This document shows positions 1 to 7,842 of a stretch of 12,286 nt of DNA, one piece after another. The translations under genes were made by a program, and so were the position numbers. The number at the start of each line of letters is the position of its first letter. Positions within the stretch are counted from its first letter, which is position 1. Origin of the DNA: Thiosocius sp963719025 (GTDB lineage: Bacteria; Pseudomonadota; Gammaproteobacteria; Chromatiales; Chromatiaceae). Where the stretch lies: the NCBI GenBank assembly GCA_963719025.1, contig CAVRBK010000068.1, forward strand, positions 1-12,286. The letters are read 5' to 3'. The notes under the pieces are model-generated. The model was not told the DNA's origin, did not search any database, and saw only the letters and a list, made by a program, of their open reading frames with translations.

Positions 1-3
1 AGC

Positions 4-32
4 AAAAAAAAACCGCAAACGAAAGTTTGCGG
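4..32 (-). terminator. Rho-independent terminator of the HPF/baeRF unit
   Basis: Read on the minus strand, an 8-bp perfect stem (CCGCAAAC pairing with GTTTGCGG, loop TTTC) is followed directly by nine T. It lies about 30 bases beyond the stop codon of the HPF-like gene, where a terminator of this unit is expected. On the plus strand the same DNA has the A-run before the stem, so it would not work well in that direction. Confidence 0.9.
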
Positions 33-62
33 CACAAAGGGGAGACGAATGTAACGGGAATC

Positions 63-377
63 TCAGGGGTAATGTTGTCGTTGTTGCAACCCTTGTTGCC
101 GTTCGATGTTTCTGACAAACCGTTCCAGTGCGCGGGTGACGGCGCGATCGAGGTCCGATTGCACCTCCTCGATCTCGAAACGGCGGCCGTTGTGCAACTG
201 GGCGTACAGTTGGCAACGGCGCAGTTGGGTGCCGAGCGGATCCCGAATGGTAGCGACGCTGAACTGGATACTGTCGATGGCCTCACGGTGGCCATTGAGG
301 GCGAACGCCAGCAACTTTATGATGCGTTCGCGGCCGGCAGCGTCCGTTATGTCGATGTGTATGTGCACGACGTTCAC
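63..377 (-). CDS. HPF/RaiA-like ribosome-associated protein (short form)
   Basis: A protein of about 104 residues resembling the short S30AE (HPF/RaiA/YfiA) family. Members bind the 30S decoding region and promote ribosome inactivation or protection in slow growth. Seen here: an N-terminal beta strand (NVVHIHIDI), a helix, a beta strand ending SVATIRDP, a strand RRCQLYAQL with the family-typical Arg-Arg-Cys, a basic stretch NGRRFEIEE, and a C-terminal helix with DLDRAVTRALERFVRNIER. The frame stays open upstream to a TTG at 452. I chose the GTG at 377 because it overlaps the stop of the upstream gene (GTGA) and starts exactly at the first family-like strand. The call rests on pattern likeness only. 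The function on ribosomes is inferred from the family. Confidence 0.72.
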   Translation of the reverse strand: MNVVHIHIDITDAAGRERIIKLLAFALNGHREAIDSIQFSVATIRDPLGTQLRRCQLYAQLHNGRRFEIEEVQSDLDRAVTRALERFVRNIERQQGLQQRQHYP

Positions 378-1543
378 GCAACCATGTCGAGCGAACCATA
401 GCGGGACGGATAGGTTTGCGTGCGCTGTTGCGGGTGCTTGCGTAGCAGGCAAGCGACGCCATCCAGGTACTCGAGGGCGCCACGAGCGGCGAATTGAACC
501 GGCACGTGATGTTGCCCGGCAAGGCGTATGAGTTCGACACGCCGCTGCAGTTCCTCTGCATCTTCAGCCCTATGACGGGTACCGAACAGCGGTACGGGTT
601 GCCCGTCATGGTCGTTCTCGCCGGTAGCGCATGCCCAACCGCCATCGGGGCGAAAATCACTGCCGATCAACAGTGTCTCGACTGCGCCGCTTCGCAGGGC
701 ATCGATGCTCGCTACAGGGCCTGAAACTGCGGGCCCGTGATGCCGAATCGTCTGCACCGTGCGTGCAACCAGGTCCTGTGCCTGGTTGTACTCGAAGTCC
801 AGCAGGGCTCGCAGGCATGCCGCCGCTGTTTCATGGATCGTTCGATGTGCGGGCATTGGCAGTGCGCCCAGCAGATTGGCGGTAACCTGGGAGGTGAAAA
901 GGCTGCTGGCGGTCTGCAACATACCGGGATCGCCGGCCAGGAACATCGGGCAGGGCCCACCCCGGCAAAGATAGTGCTCGACCAACTCGATCTGATGGCG
1001 CTGATGACTCGGTGAGACGCCGCCCTGCATCCCGTGCATTTGCGGATTTGCCACCCAGGCCTTGACCGCTATGTCACCGAGATTGACCTCGGCAATCTGG
1101 ATTCCTTGCGGCCGCACCAGCGCGATCCTGAAACGTCCATACAACTCTCTGAGCTGGATCAGCGGCAGCAGGTCCGGAGCCTGTGAAATAGTCACGCTGT
1201 TGCGCAGAGGGACCGCAAGTGGGATCGCCGTTACCAGCCGTGCCGCGTCCTCGACTGCGATAAAGAAAGCGAGACCCCGTGTGCGTGGTGGCATCTCGCT
1301 GGCGAGCAGGTCTTCGACGATCTTCTGCACGGATGCGCGTTTCAAGCGCTGCGCGGCGAAGGCCTGTTCAAGCTGGGAGCCAAGAATGTTGTGAACGAAA
1401 TGGTCGAGTTGCCTGCGCGTCTGGCCAATGTCCAGATAGCAGCTGACCAGAGTCTCCTTGTTGGGTGCCAGGTGGGTCAGCAGCCCAATCTGCTGTTGCA
1501 AACCATCGAGCCGGGTGACTTGTTTCGTCGAGCCTGTTTTCAT
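374..1543 (-). CDS. Bacterial eRF1-like protein (baeRF type)
   Basis: A 389-residue protein with the layout of bacterial homologues of archaeo-eukaryotic release factor eRF1 (baeRF families). The N-terminal domain has LVSCYLDIG (about 32-40) and FFIAVEDA with LVTAIPLAVPL (about 93-113). A middle region follows AEVNLGDIAV. A C-terminal domain runs from SIDALRSGAVETLLIGSDF to LDGVACLLRKH, which resembles the baeRF ending with a paired Leu-Leu-Ile and ALLR-like close. In the middle domain, GGVS at about 174-177 sits where eRF1-type proteins carry GGQ, so the hydrolysis-promoting Gln is absent. The ATG at 1543 has GGAG seven bases upstream; a GTG one codon earlier is also possible. It is coupled by a GTGA overlap to the HPF-like gene, which suggests a job in translation stress or ribosome hibernation rather than termination (inference). 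Confidence 0.68.
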   Translation of the reverse strand: MKTGSTKQVTRLDGLQQQIGLLTHLAPNKETLVSCYLDIGQTRRQLDHFVHNILGSQLEQAFAAQRLKRASVQKIVEDLLASEMPPRTRGLAFFIAVEDAARLVTAIPLAVPLRNSVTISQAPDLLPLIQLRELYGRFRIALVRPQGIQIAEVNLGDIAVKAWVANPQMHGMQGGVSPSHQRHQIELVEHYLCRGGPCPMFLAGDPGMLQTASSLFTSQVTANLLGALPMPAHRTIHETAAACLRALLDFEYNQAQDLVARTVQTIRHHGPAVSGPVASIDALRSGAVETLLIGSDFRPDGGWACATGENDHDGQPVPLFGTRHRAEDAEELQRRVELIRLAGQHHVPVQFAARGALEYLDGVACLLRKHPQQRTQTYPSRYGSLDMVA

Positions 1544-1632
1544 CACTGATCTCCGGGGTTGTGCGGGTACGGTTAAGATTGTGGTCCAGCTGCCGGGTAT
1601 TAAAATTCGAAATTCACGGCCTCAGCCTTCGG

Positions 1633-1674
1633 TTTTTCCGAAATGCCTACGGCTCCGCCCTCTGTGCGGAAAAA
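1633..1674. repeat. Inverted repeat, 8-bp arms
   Basis: TTTTTCCG at 1633-1640 pairs with CGGAAAAA at 1667-1674, leaving a 26-base loop. Neither strand has a T-run after the second arm, so it is not an intrinsic terminator. It lies about 90 bases upstream of the baeRF start on the minus strand. Its role is unknown. Confidence 0.45.
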
Positions 1675-1931
1675 GCGAATGGTTCTGCCCGGTAAATCGA
1701 ATCCGTCGACCTGTCGCCAGAGTCGCCAGAGTCGCTCGGGTTCGCCGCTGGTTCGAGCTGTCTCCATGGCTGCCCGCTATTGAAAGCGGAATCATTCGAT
1801 AATTTCGAAGCGTCGCGCTTTGTAATGCGAATGGGTTGGGGGAGCCCGGTCGGTTAGCCTTTGTCTGCACGTAGGTCGACCCGATCCGAGAGTGCGGTAC
1901 AGGCCCTGAACAATCCCCTGTCCTGAAGGGC

Positions 1932-1961
1932 TTTACAAACCTGAGTAAAAGAGTAGGTTAT
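1932..1961 (+). promoter_or_regulatory. IscR-type palindrome 1 with overlapping weak promoter
   Basis: The 25-bp palindrome runs 1937-1961. Its left half is AAACCTGAGT and its right half is GAGTAGGTTAT. Against the E. coli IscR type 1 consensus as I remember it (halves ATASYYGACTR and YAGTCRRSTAT around an A/T centre), 20 of 25 positions agree. A possible -35 element TTTACA (1932-1937) overlaps its left edge. The matching -10 is poor (TAGGTT or GGTTAT). The small ORF starts 34 bases after the right edge. IscR represses type 1 sites when it carries a cluster. Whether IscR or another Rrf2 regulator binds here is inference. Confidence 0.55.
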
Positions 1962-1995
1962 TACCGCAGAGCCCAGCAGCCGAAGGAGATCGAGC

Positions 1996-2154
1996 ATGAG
2001 TCACGAGTCGAAGATGGAAGGCAACATCGCAGTCTTCATTGCGCTCAGTGCGCGTTATTTGGGTCTGCATCATGGGGCATGCAGTGATCCTGCGGATGCC
2101 TTGCCCTCAGGGGCAAGGGCCGGCCAAGACGGCGTGCCGCCCGTCTACGATTAA
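1996..2154 (+). CDS. Unrecognised small ORF upstream of sufB (52 aa)
   Basis: I do not recognise this protein. It begins MSHESKMEGNIAVFIALSAR and ends GVPPVYD, with one Cys and a His-His pair. It is not an Rrf2/IscR N-terminus, although iscR or sufR often sits at this place in suf operons. The case for translation is the ribosome binding site AAGGAG (1983-1988), seven bases before the ATG, and the IscR-type palindrome just upstream. The case against is the short length, unremarkable composition, and an 8-bp hairpin inside the frame. It could be a leader peptide, a remnant, or chance. Confidence 0.35.
   Translation: MSHESKMEGNIAVFIALSARYLGLHHGACSDPADALPSGARAGQDGVPPVYD
2099..2118 (+). other. 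Perfect 8-bp hairpin in the sufB leader
   Basis: CCTTGCCC (2099-2106) pairs with GGGCAAGG (2111-2118) around a TCAG loop. It lies inside the small ORF, in any transcript that starts at the upstream palindrome. No T-run follows, so it is not a classical terminator. It could affect RNA stability or translation of the leader (inference). Confidence 0.5.
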
Positions 2155-2171
2155 ACCCTGATTTAGCAGTA

Positions 2172-2200
2172 TTGAAATTCGGCGTTTTAGCCACTAAAAA
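2172..2200 (+). promoter_or_regulatory. Predicted sigma70-type promoter of sufB
   Basis: TTGAAA (2172-2177) and TAAAAA (2195-2200) are separated by 17 bases. The implied start near 2207 falls inside the second IscR-type palindrome, the arrangement expected of a repressed promoter. The leader would be short, about 28 bases to the sufB ATG. Confidence 0.5.
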
Positions 2201-2224
2201 TACCTTAGCGAAATACTAGGTTAT
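2200..2224 (+). promoter_or_regulatory. IscR-type palindrome 2, next to the sufB ribosome binding site
   Basis: A 25-bp element with ends ATACC and GGTTAT and half-sites ATACCTTAG and CTAGGTTAT around an A/T-rich centre. It agrees with the remembered IscR type 1 consensus at 19 of 25 positions, including ATA at the left end and TAT at the right, and with palindrome 1 at 19 of 25. It covers about -7 to +18 of the predicted promoter and ends one base before the GGAG ribosome binding site. Repression by an IscR-like regulator is inferred. Confidence 0.58.
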
Positions 2225-2234
2225 GGAGCACGAA

Positions 2235-3681
<1,447 letters not shown>

Positions 3682-3699
3682 AACGGGAGAAAGCAAGCG

Positions 3700-4453
<754 letters not shown>

Positions 4454-4457
<4 letters not shown>

Positions 4458-5805
4458 ACGTACAGGCAGCAACAGGTACAGACCTTAAGCAACTGCTCGA
4501 GAGGCCGCCCGATCTCCGCTTCGACGGGCCCGGATGAGAGCTGGCTGAATGCGATTCGAACCAGCGGTGCGACCGATGCATTGCGTCTGCCGATGCCGAA
4601 TCGCAAGCAGGAGGCGTGGCGCTACACGCCAACCACGTTTTTTGAGAAGACCCGCTATCGGGCATTGGACCGACGGTCCCTTCGATGCGCTGCAGCTCTC
4701 CGATATAGATGACTTGCTGCTGGCCGGTAATAACGGGGCGAGGCTGGTTTTCGTCAACGGTTACCTCGCACCGAGACTGAGCGTGCTTCCACAACGGCAG
4801 CATGCTGTCGCGCTTAGCAGCCTTTCGGGTGGACTGGGGCCGGTCAGACAGGCCTTGCGCTGGCGGGTCGGTGAGTCGGTCAGGCACGACAGCGTGTTCA
4901 CGGCACTCAACAGTGCGCTGATGACTGACGGCGCATTGATAAGAATCTCCAGCGACTGCCAGGACTGCGCGCCGATCGAGATTCTGCATATTTCCATCAA
5001 CGGTGAAGAGCCGGGTATGTGTCATCCGCGACACCTTGTCGTTATCGAGGAAGGGGCGCGCGCCGAGCTTATCGAGCGTTACTGCAGTCTCGGCGACGGT
5101 GGCGTGTTCACCAATGCCAAAATCGATGTGTCGCTTGCAGCGGACAGCGTTCTCACGCATCAACGTCTGCTCGAGGAGGGCGATGCGTCCAAGCACCTGA
5201 GCGATCTGGAGGTGCGGCTTGCCGAGCGCAGTCGCTACGCGCTCAATCTGCTGGCGCTTGGAGGCGGCTGGTCACGCTCGGACGTGCGGGTGATCTTCGA
5301 GGGCGAGGGTGCGGTTGCCGAACTCGATGGCCTGATGCTGGCCGGTGACGGCCAACTCCACGATATCCATCTCGATGTGCGGCATGAGGTGCCCAACTGC
5401 ACCAGCCGGGAAACCTTCAAGGGAATCCTCGAGGGCAAGGGAAAAGTGGTGTTCGATGGCCGCATCCTGGTGGCGCGGGATGCGCAAAAAACCGATGCGC
5501 GTTTGTCCAATGACAATCTGATGCTGTCGCGATTGGCCGAGGTCGATACCAAGCCACAGCTCGAGATCTACGCCGATGATGTGAAATGCAGTCACGGCAC
5601 GACGGTCGGCGAACTCGACGCGGATATGTTGTTTTACCTCCGCTCGCGCGGCATCCCGCGAGACCGTGCGGTGCAGCTGCTGTGCCAGGGCTTCGCCCAG
5701 GAGATCATTGACCGGATAGGCAATGAGCCGTTGCGCAGCCGCGCCGGATGGGTGCTGCAACGTCGCCTCGCGCACACCGCGCTCGACGCCGCGGAACAGG
5801 GGTGA
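4454..5805 (+). CDS. sufD: SufD, Fe-S assembly complex subunit (two frameshifts as written)
   Basis: The SufB paralogue that pairs with it in SufBCD and is linked to iron entry. The N-terminus MNVQAATGTDLKQLLERPP starts in the ATGA overlap with sufC. One extra base between 4505 and 4533 (the CCC at 4529-4531 is the likeliest place) moves the frame to DESWLNAIRTSGA and EAWRYTPTTFF. A second extra C at 4670-4671 moves it to PFDALQLSDIDDLLLAG and the long conserved remainder. Restoring both gives 449 residues, slightly longer than usual. The C-terminal DVKCSHGTTVGELD carries the His (380 restored) that matches E. coli SufD His360, and FYLRSRGI follows. As written, translation from the ATG would stop after 27 codons. 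Confidence 0.9.
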
Positions 5806-5810
5806 CCTAT

Positions 5811-6152
5811 ATGGACAAGCAGTCTTCATCAACAAGCGGTGCCTCTGACGACGAGCTTCTGCCAAAGATCATCGCAGCGCTGCGCACAGTAGCGGATCCC
5901 GAGATGCCAACCAATATCTACGATCTCGGTCTCATCTATGCGATCGATGTCGTCGATGATGGTGGCATCGCGATCAAGATGACCCTGACCGCACCGGCCT
6001 GTCCGGTCGCCGGTATTCTGCCGAGACAGGTCGAGCGCGCGGTGGAGGGGGTTGAGGGCATCAGGCATTGCCATGTCGACCTGGTCTGGGATCCTCCCTG
6101 GAGCCGGGAGCACATGAGTGAAGAGGCCCGTCTGGAACTGGGCTTGCTCTGA
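5811..6152 (+). CDS. sufT: SufT-like DUF59/MIP18 Fe-S maturation protein
   Basis: A 113-residue DUF59 (PaaD/MIP18-like) protein of the type tied to SUF operons, thought to help move or mature Fe-S clusters in target proteins. It shows DPEMPTNIYDLGLIY at 29-43, MTLTAPACP at 57-65 with the conserved Cys64, and VWDPPW at 92-97, followed by MSEEARLELGL. The first 15 or so residues are a Ser/Asp-rich tail. It starts five bases after sufD, with AGGGG eight bases before the ATG, so it is co-transcribed. In related operons sufS usually sits between sufD and this gene; here nothing lies between them. The frame is intact. Confidence 0.9.
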   Translation: MDKQSSSTSGASDDELLPKIIAALRTVADPEMPTNIYDLGLIYAIDVVDDGGIAIKMTLTAPACPVAGILPRQVERAVEGVEGIRHCHVDLVWDPPWSREHMSEEARLELGLL

Positions 6153-6188
6153 TGCTGTCTGAATCACCAGGTGAAGGGGAGTAGAACG

Positions 6189-6515
6189 ATGACAATTGAG
6201 CTTACACAGGCCGCCGCGACACACGTATCACGTGAGCTTGCCAGACGTGGATCGGGCAAGGGCTTGCGCGTTGGCACAAAGAAGAGCGGCTGCACCGGCT
6301 TTGCCTATGTGGTCGACTATGCCGACGAGATAGGTGCTGACGACCACAGCTTCGTGAGTCATGGCGTTAGCGTGGTGGTCGATCGGGAATCGCTTGCCCA
6401 GCTGGATGGACTGGTCATCGACTTCGTCAAAACCAATCTTCTGAACGAAGGCTTTGAGTTCCGCAATCCGAACATCAAAGAGGCATGTGGCTGTGGAGAG
6501 TCGTTCAGCGTATGA
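6189..6515 (+). CDS. sufA: SufA/IscA A-type Fe-S carrier
   Basis: A 108-residue A-type carrier that receives clusters from SufBCD and hands them to apoproteins. The three ligand cysteines are present: Cys35 in KKSGCTGFAY, and Cys100 and Cys102 in ACGCGESF near the C-terminus. Length and spacing match the IscA/SufA family. I chose the ATG at 6189 because AAGGGGAG precedes it by about seven bases; an in-frame GTG at 6171 would add six residues and lacks this site. SufA and IscA cannot be separated by sequence alone, so the symbol comes from the operon. Its stop overlaps the sufE start by ATGA. Confidence 0.9.
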   Translation: MTIELTQAAATHVSRELARRGSGKGLRVGTKKSGCTGFAYVVDYADEIGADDHSFVSHGVSVVVDRESLAQLDGLVIDFVKTNLLNEGFEFRNPNIKEACGCGESFSV

Positions 6516-6949
6516 GCCAGCACGCCTGGAGCATTGACGAGGTCGTGGAGAATTTCGCGTATCTCGATGACTGGGATCAGCGATATGCCTACCTCGTTGA
6601 GCTTGGAGAGGCGCTGCCCGCCATGGATGATGCCCTGCGCATCGATGAAAACCGTGTGCACGCCTGCATGAGCAAGGTGTGGGTCTGTCCGCAAACGGAT
6701 CCCTCGCACCCCGATCTTCTGGTCTACCAGGGCGATTGTGATACGGCGATCATCAAAGGTGTACTGGCGCTCCTGATCGGGATCATGTCGGGACGTACCC
6801 GCAGTGATATCGAATCACTCAACCTCGATCGACTGTTCGAAGAGTTGAAGCTTGCAGAACACCTGAGTCCCAATCGGCACGTGGGAATCTACGCGATCGT
6901 CGCCTTGATGCGGGACCAAGCCCGAAAAGGCCGGGGCTGCGCCGCGTGA
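6512..6949 (+). CDS. sufE: SufE, sulfur acceptor/transfer protein
   Basis: A 145-residue SufE. It takes persulfide sulfur from the cysteine desulfurase SufS and passes it to SufB. The active cysteine is Cys52 in RVHACMSKVWV, the family pattern with a conserved Cys-x-Ser-x-x-Trp. The second half (IIKGVLALLIGIMSGRT, SLNLDRLFEELKLAEHLSPNR) is typical of the fold. Its start is coupled to sufA by a 4-base overlap, and it is the last gene of the operon. The operon holds this partner protein but no sufS, so it must work with a desulfurase encoded elsewhere. Confidence 0.93.
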   Translation: MSQHAWSIDEVVENFAYLDDWDQRYAYLVELGEALPAMDDALRIDENRVHACMSKVWVCPQTDPSHPDLLVYQGDCDTAIIKGVLALLIGIMSGRTRSDIESLNLDRLFEELKLAEHLSPNRHVGIYAIVALMRDQARKGRGCAA

Positions 6950-7467
6950 CGCTGTGCGCTCAGCCTGAATTTCGGCCGCGGTCCGGCCCGTCGGGCATCG
7001 AACATCCAGGGGCTTGCAGCGATGACTTGATCACCTTTCCCGGATGAAGAACCGCCATTCGGTCGATGGCCGCGTCAACGCGCATGCGGACGGATGGTGG
7101 TTTGACCGGCAAAGTGCTGTGCGAGCAGCTCGACGGTTTTTCGGCGCTAAAGGCAAGTGTTCACGGGTTTGCTGTAAATTTGTTCCCGAGGTTTAGTATC
7201 CGCGGCATTGATGCCCGTCGAATTGCCGGGAAGAGTGACCGCCCACCGGCATCCAAGTCGGTGTGACCTGAGGTGGAGACGCGAGCCGGCCGGTTCGTTT
7301 TCGCCGATAGACATCCCCTGTCGCTGCCGATGCAAATGGCCCTCTTGTATCGTAATATGGTGATCGCCGGGCGGAGGTGATCGCTTGGCGGTGACTGGAC
7401 AGCCGCGAAGGGCTCCCTTATCGTACCGCTGGTATCTCTGCGTACTTTGCGCTAAGCCGTTGAGAAA
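6950..7467. other. Gap between suf operon and capsule export genes
   Basis: I see no convincing gene in these 518 bases. A 66-codon frame (7066-7266) shows no family features and no ribosome binding site. No clear terminator of the suf operon is visible: only short GC-rich stems without T-runs occur near 6980-7005. A short direct repeat GGTGATCGC lies at 7361-7369 and 7378-7386, with a weaker third copy at 7392. The promoter of the capsule genes should lie here. I found only weak candidates (TAGTAT near 7194, TAATAT near 7355), neither with a good -35. Confidence 0.5.
7361..7400 (+). repeat. Short direct repeats before the capsule genes
   Basis: GGTGATCGC occurs at 7361-7369 and 7378-7386 (17-base period), and a related GGTGACTGG at 7392-7400. 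They lie about 70-110 bases upstream of the lipoprotein start. They could be a tandem regulator site or chance. Confidence 0.35.
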
Positions 7468-7842
7468 ATGGAAAAATTTTCAAATCCCGGACGGATCCGT
7501 TTTATTGTTCCCGTCCTTAGTTCGGTATTCCTGATGAACGGCTGCATGTTGAGTCTGCCGCAGCGCGCAGATGATGGTGTGGCTGAGAAACGTGCGGCCG
7601 TCGGCGTGACGTCGCAACAGCCCGCTGATGCCGCGCTTGCCGGCCTTTCGGCATTGCCAGCCGGGCAAGTGTTGCAGCTGGCGAGCGGTGAAACCGTGAC
7701 CGCGGATGTGGCGTATTTCGCGGCCAGCGGTCGTGAATGTCGGTTCGTCGATGTCACGCCCGCGACGGGCGAGGGTACCCGCCGGTTGGCCTGTCTCGAC
7801 GGTGTCGACTGGGCCTGGCAACGGAACGTCTTGCCACGATGA
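7468..7842 (+). CDS. Small putative lipoprotein preceding kpsD
   Basis: I do not recognise this 124-residue protein as a named family. It has a lipoprotein-type N-terminus: a basic start (MEKFSNPGRIR), a hydrophobic stretch FIVPVLSSVFLM, and a lipobox-like MNGC with Cys26. The Asn at -2 is unusual. The mature part has a Gln/Ala-rich linker, then a compact domain with SGRECRFVD, RRLACLDGVDW and WQRNVLP. Its two Cys could form a disulfide in the periplasm, and the pattern vaguely recalls small outer-membrane antigen domains. Its stop overlaps the kpsD start (ATGA), so it is translationally coupled. A role in capsule export at the outer membrane is inference from position. The ribosome binding site is weak (GAG three bases before the ATG). 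Confidence 0.7.
   Translation: MEKFSNPGRIRFIVPVLSSVFLMNGCMLSLPQRADDGVAEKRAAVGVTSQQPADAALAGLSALPAGQVLQLASGETVTADVAYFAASGRECRFVDVTPATGEGTRRLACLDGVDWAWQRNVLPR

Larger units (their letters stand above)
1544..1995. other. Divergent intergenic region
   Basis: About 450 bases with no convincing gene; ORFs on both strands here show no recognisable protein features. It holds an inverted repeat at 1633-1674, a short 9-bp tandem repeat (GTCGCCAGA at 1713-1721 and 1722-1730, with a decayed third copy), the first IscR-type palindrome, and the ribosome binding site of the small ORF. The promoter of the minus-strand unit should lie near its left edge. I could not identify a good -35/-10 pair for it. Confidence 0.5.

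Noticed and set aside
27..531. Plus-strand frames across the HPF-like gene
   Set aside because: They run opposite the HPF-like gene, whose terminator, overlap and family pattern favour the minus strand.
1458..1870. Frames of 114 and 82 codons in the divergent intergenic region
   Set aside because: Both overlap a repeat and gene-start region, have Arg-rich low-information sequence and no ribosome binding site or family likeness.
6975..7005. GC-rich stems after sufE as a terminator
   Set aside because: Arms are only 4-5 bp and no T-run follows.
7066..7266. 66-codon plus-strand frame between sufE and the lipoprotein gene
   Set aside because: No ribosome binding site, no family features, and not spaced as part of either operon.
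7386..7400. Possible ops/RfaH element (GGCGGT) before the capsule genes
   Set aside because: Only the first six bases agree with the ops core; the following bases do not match, and six bases are expected by chance in GC-rich DNA.
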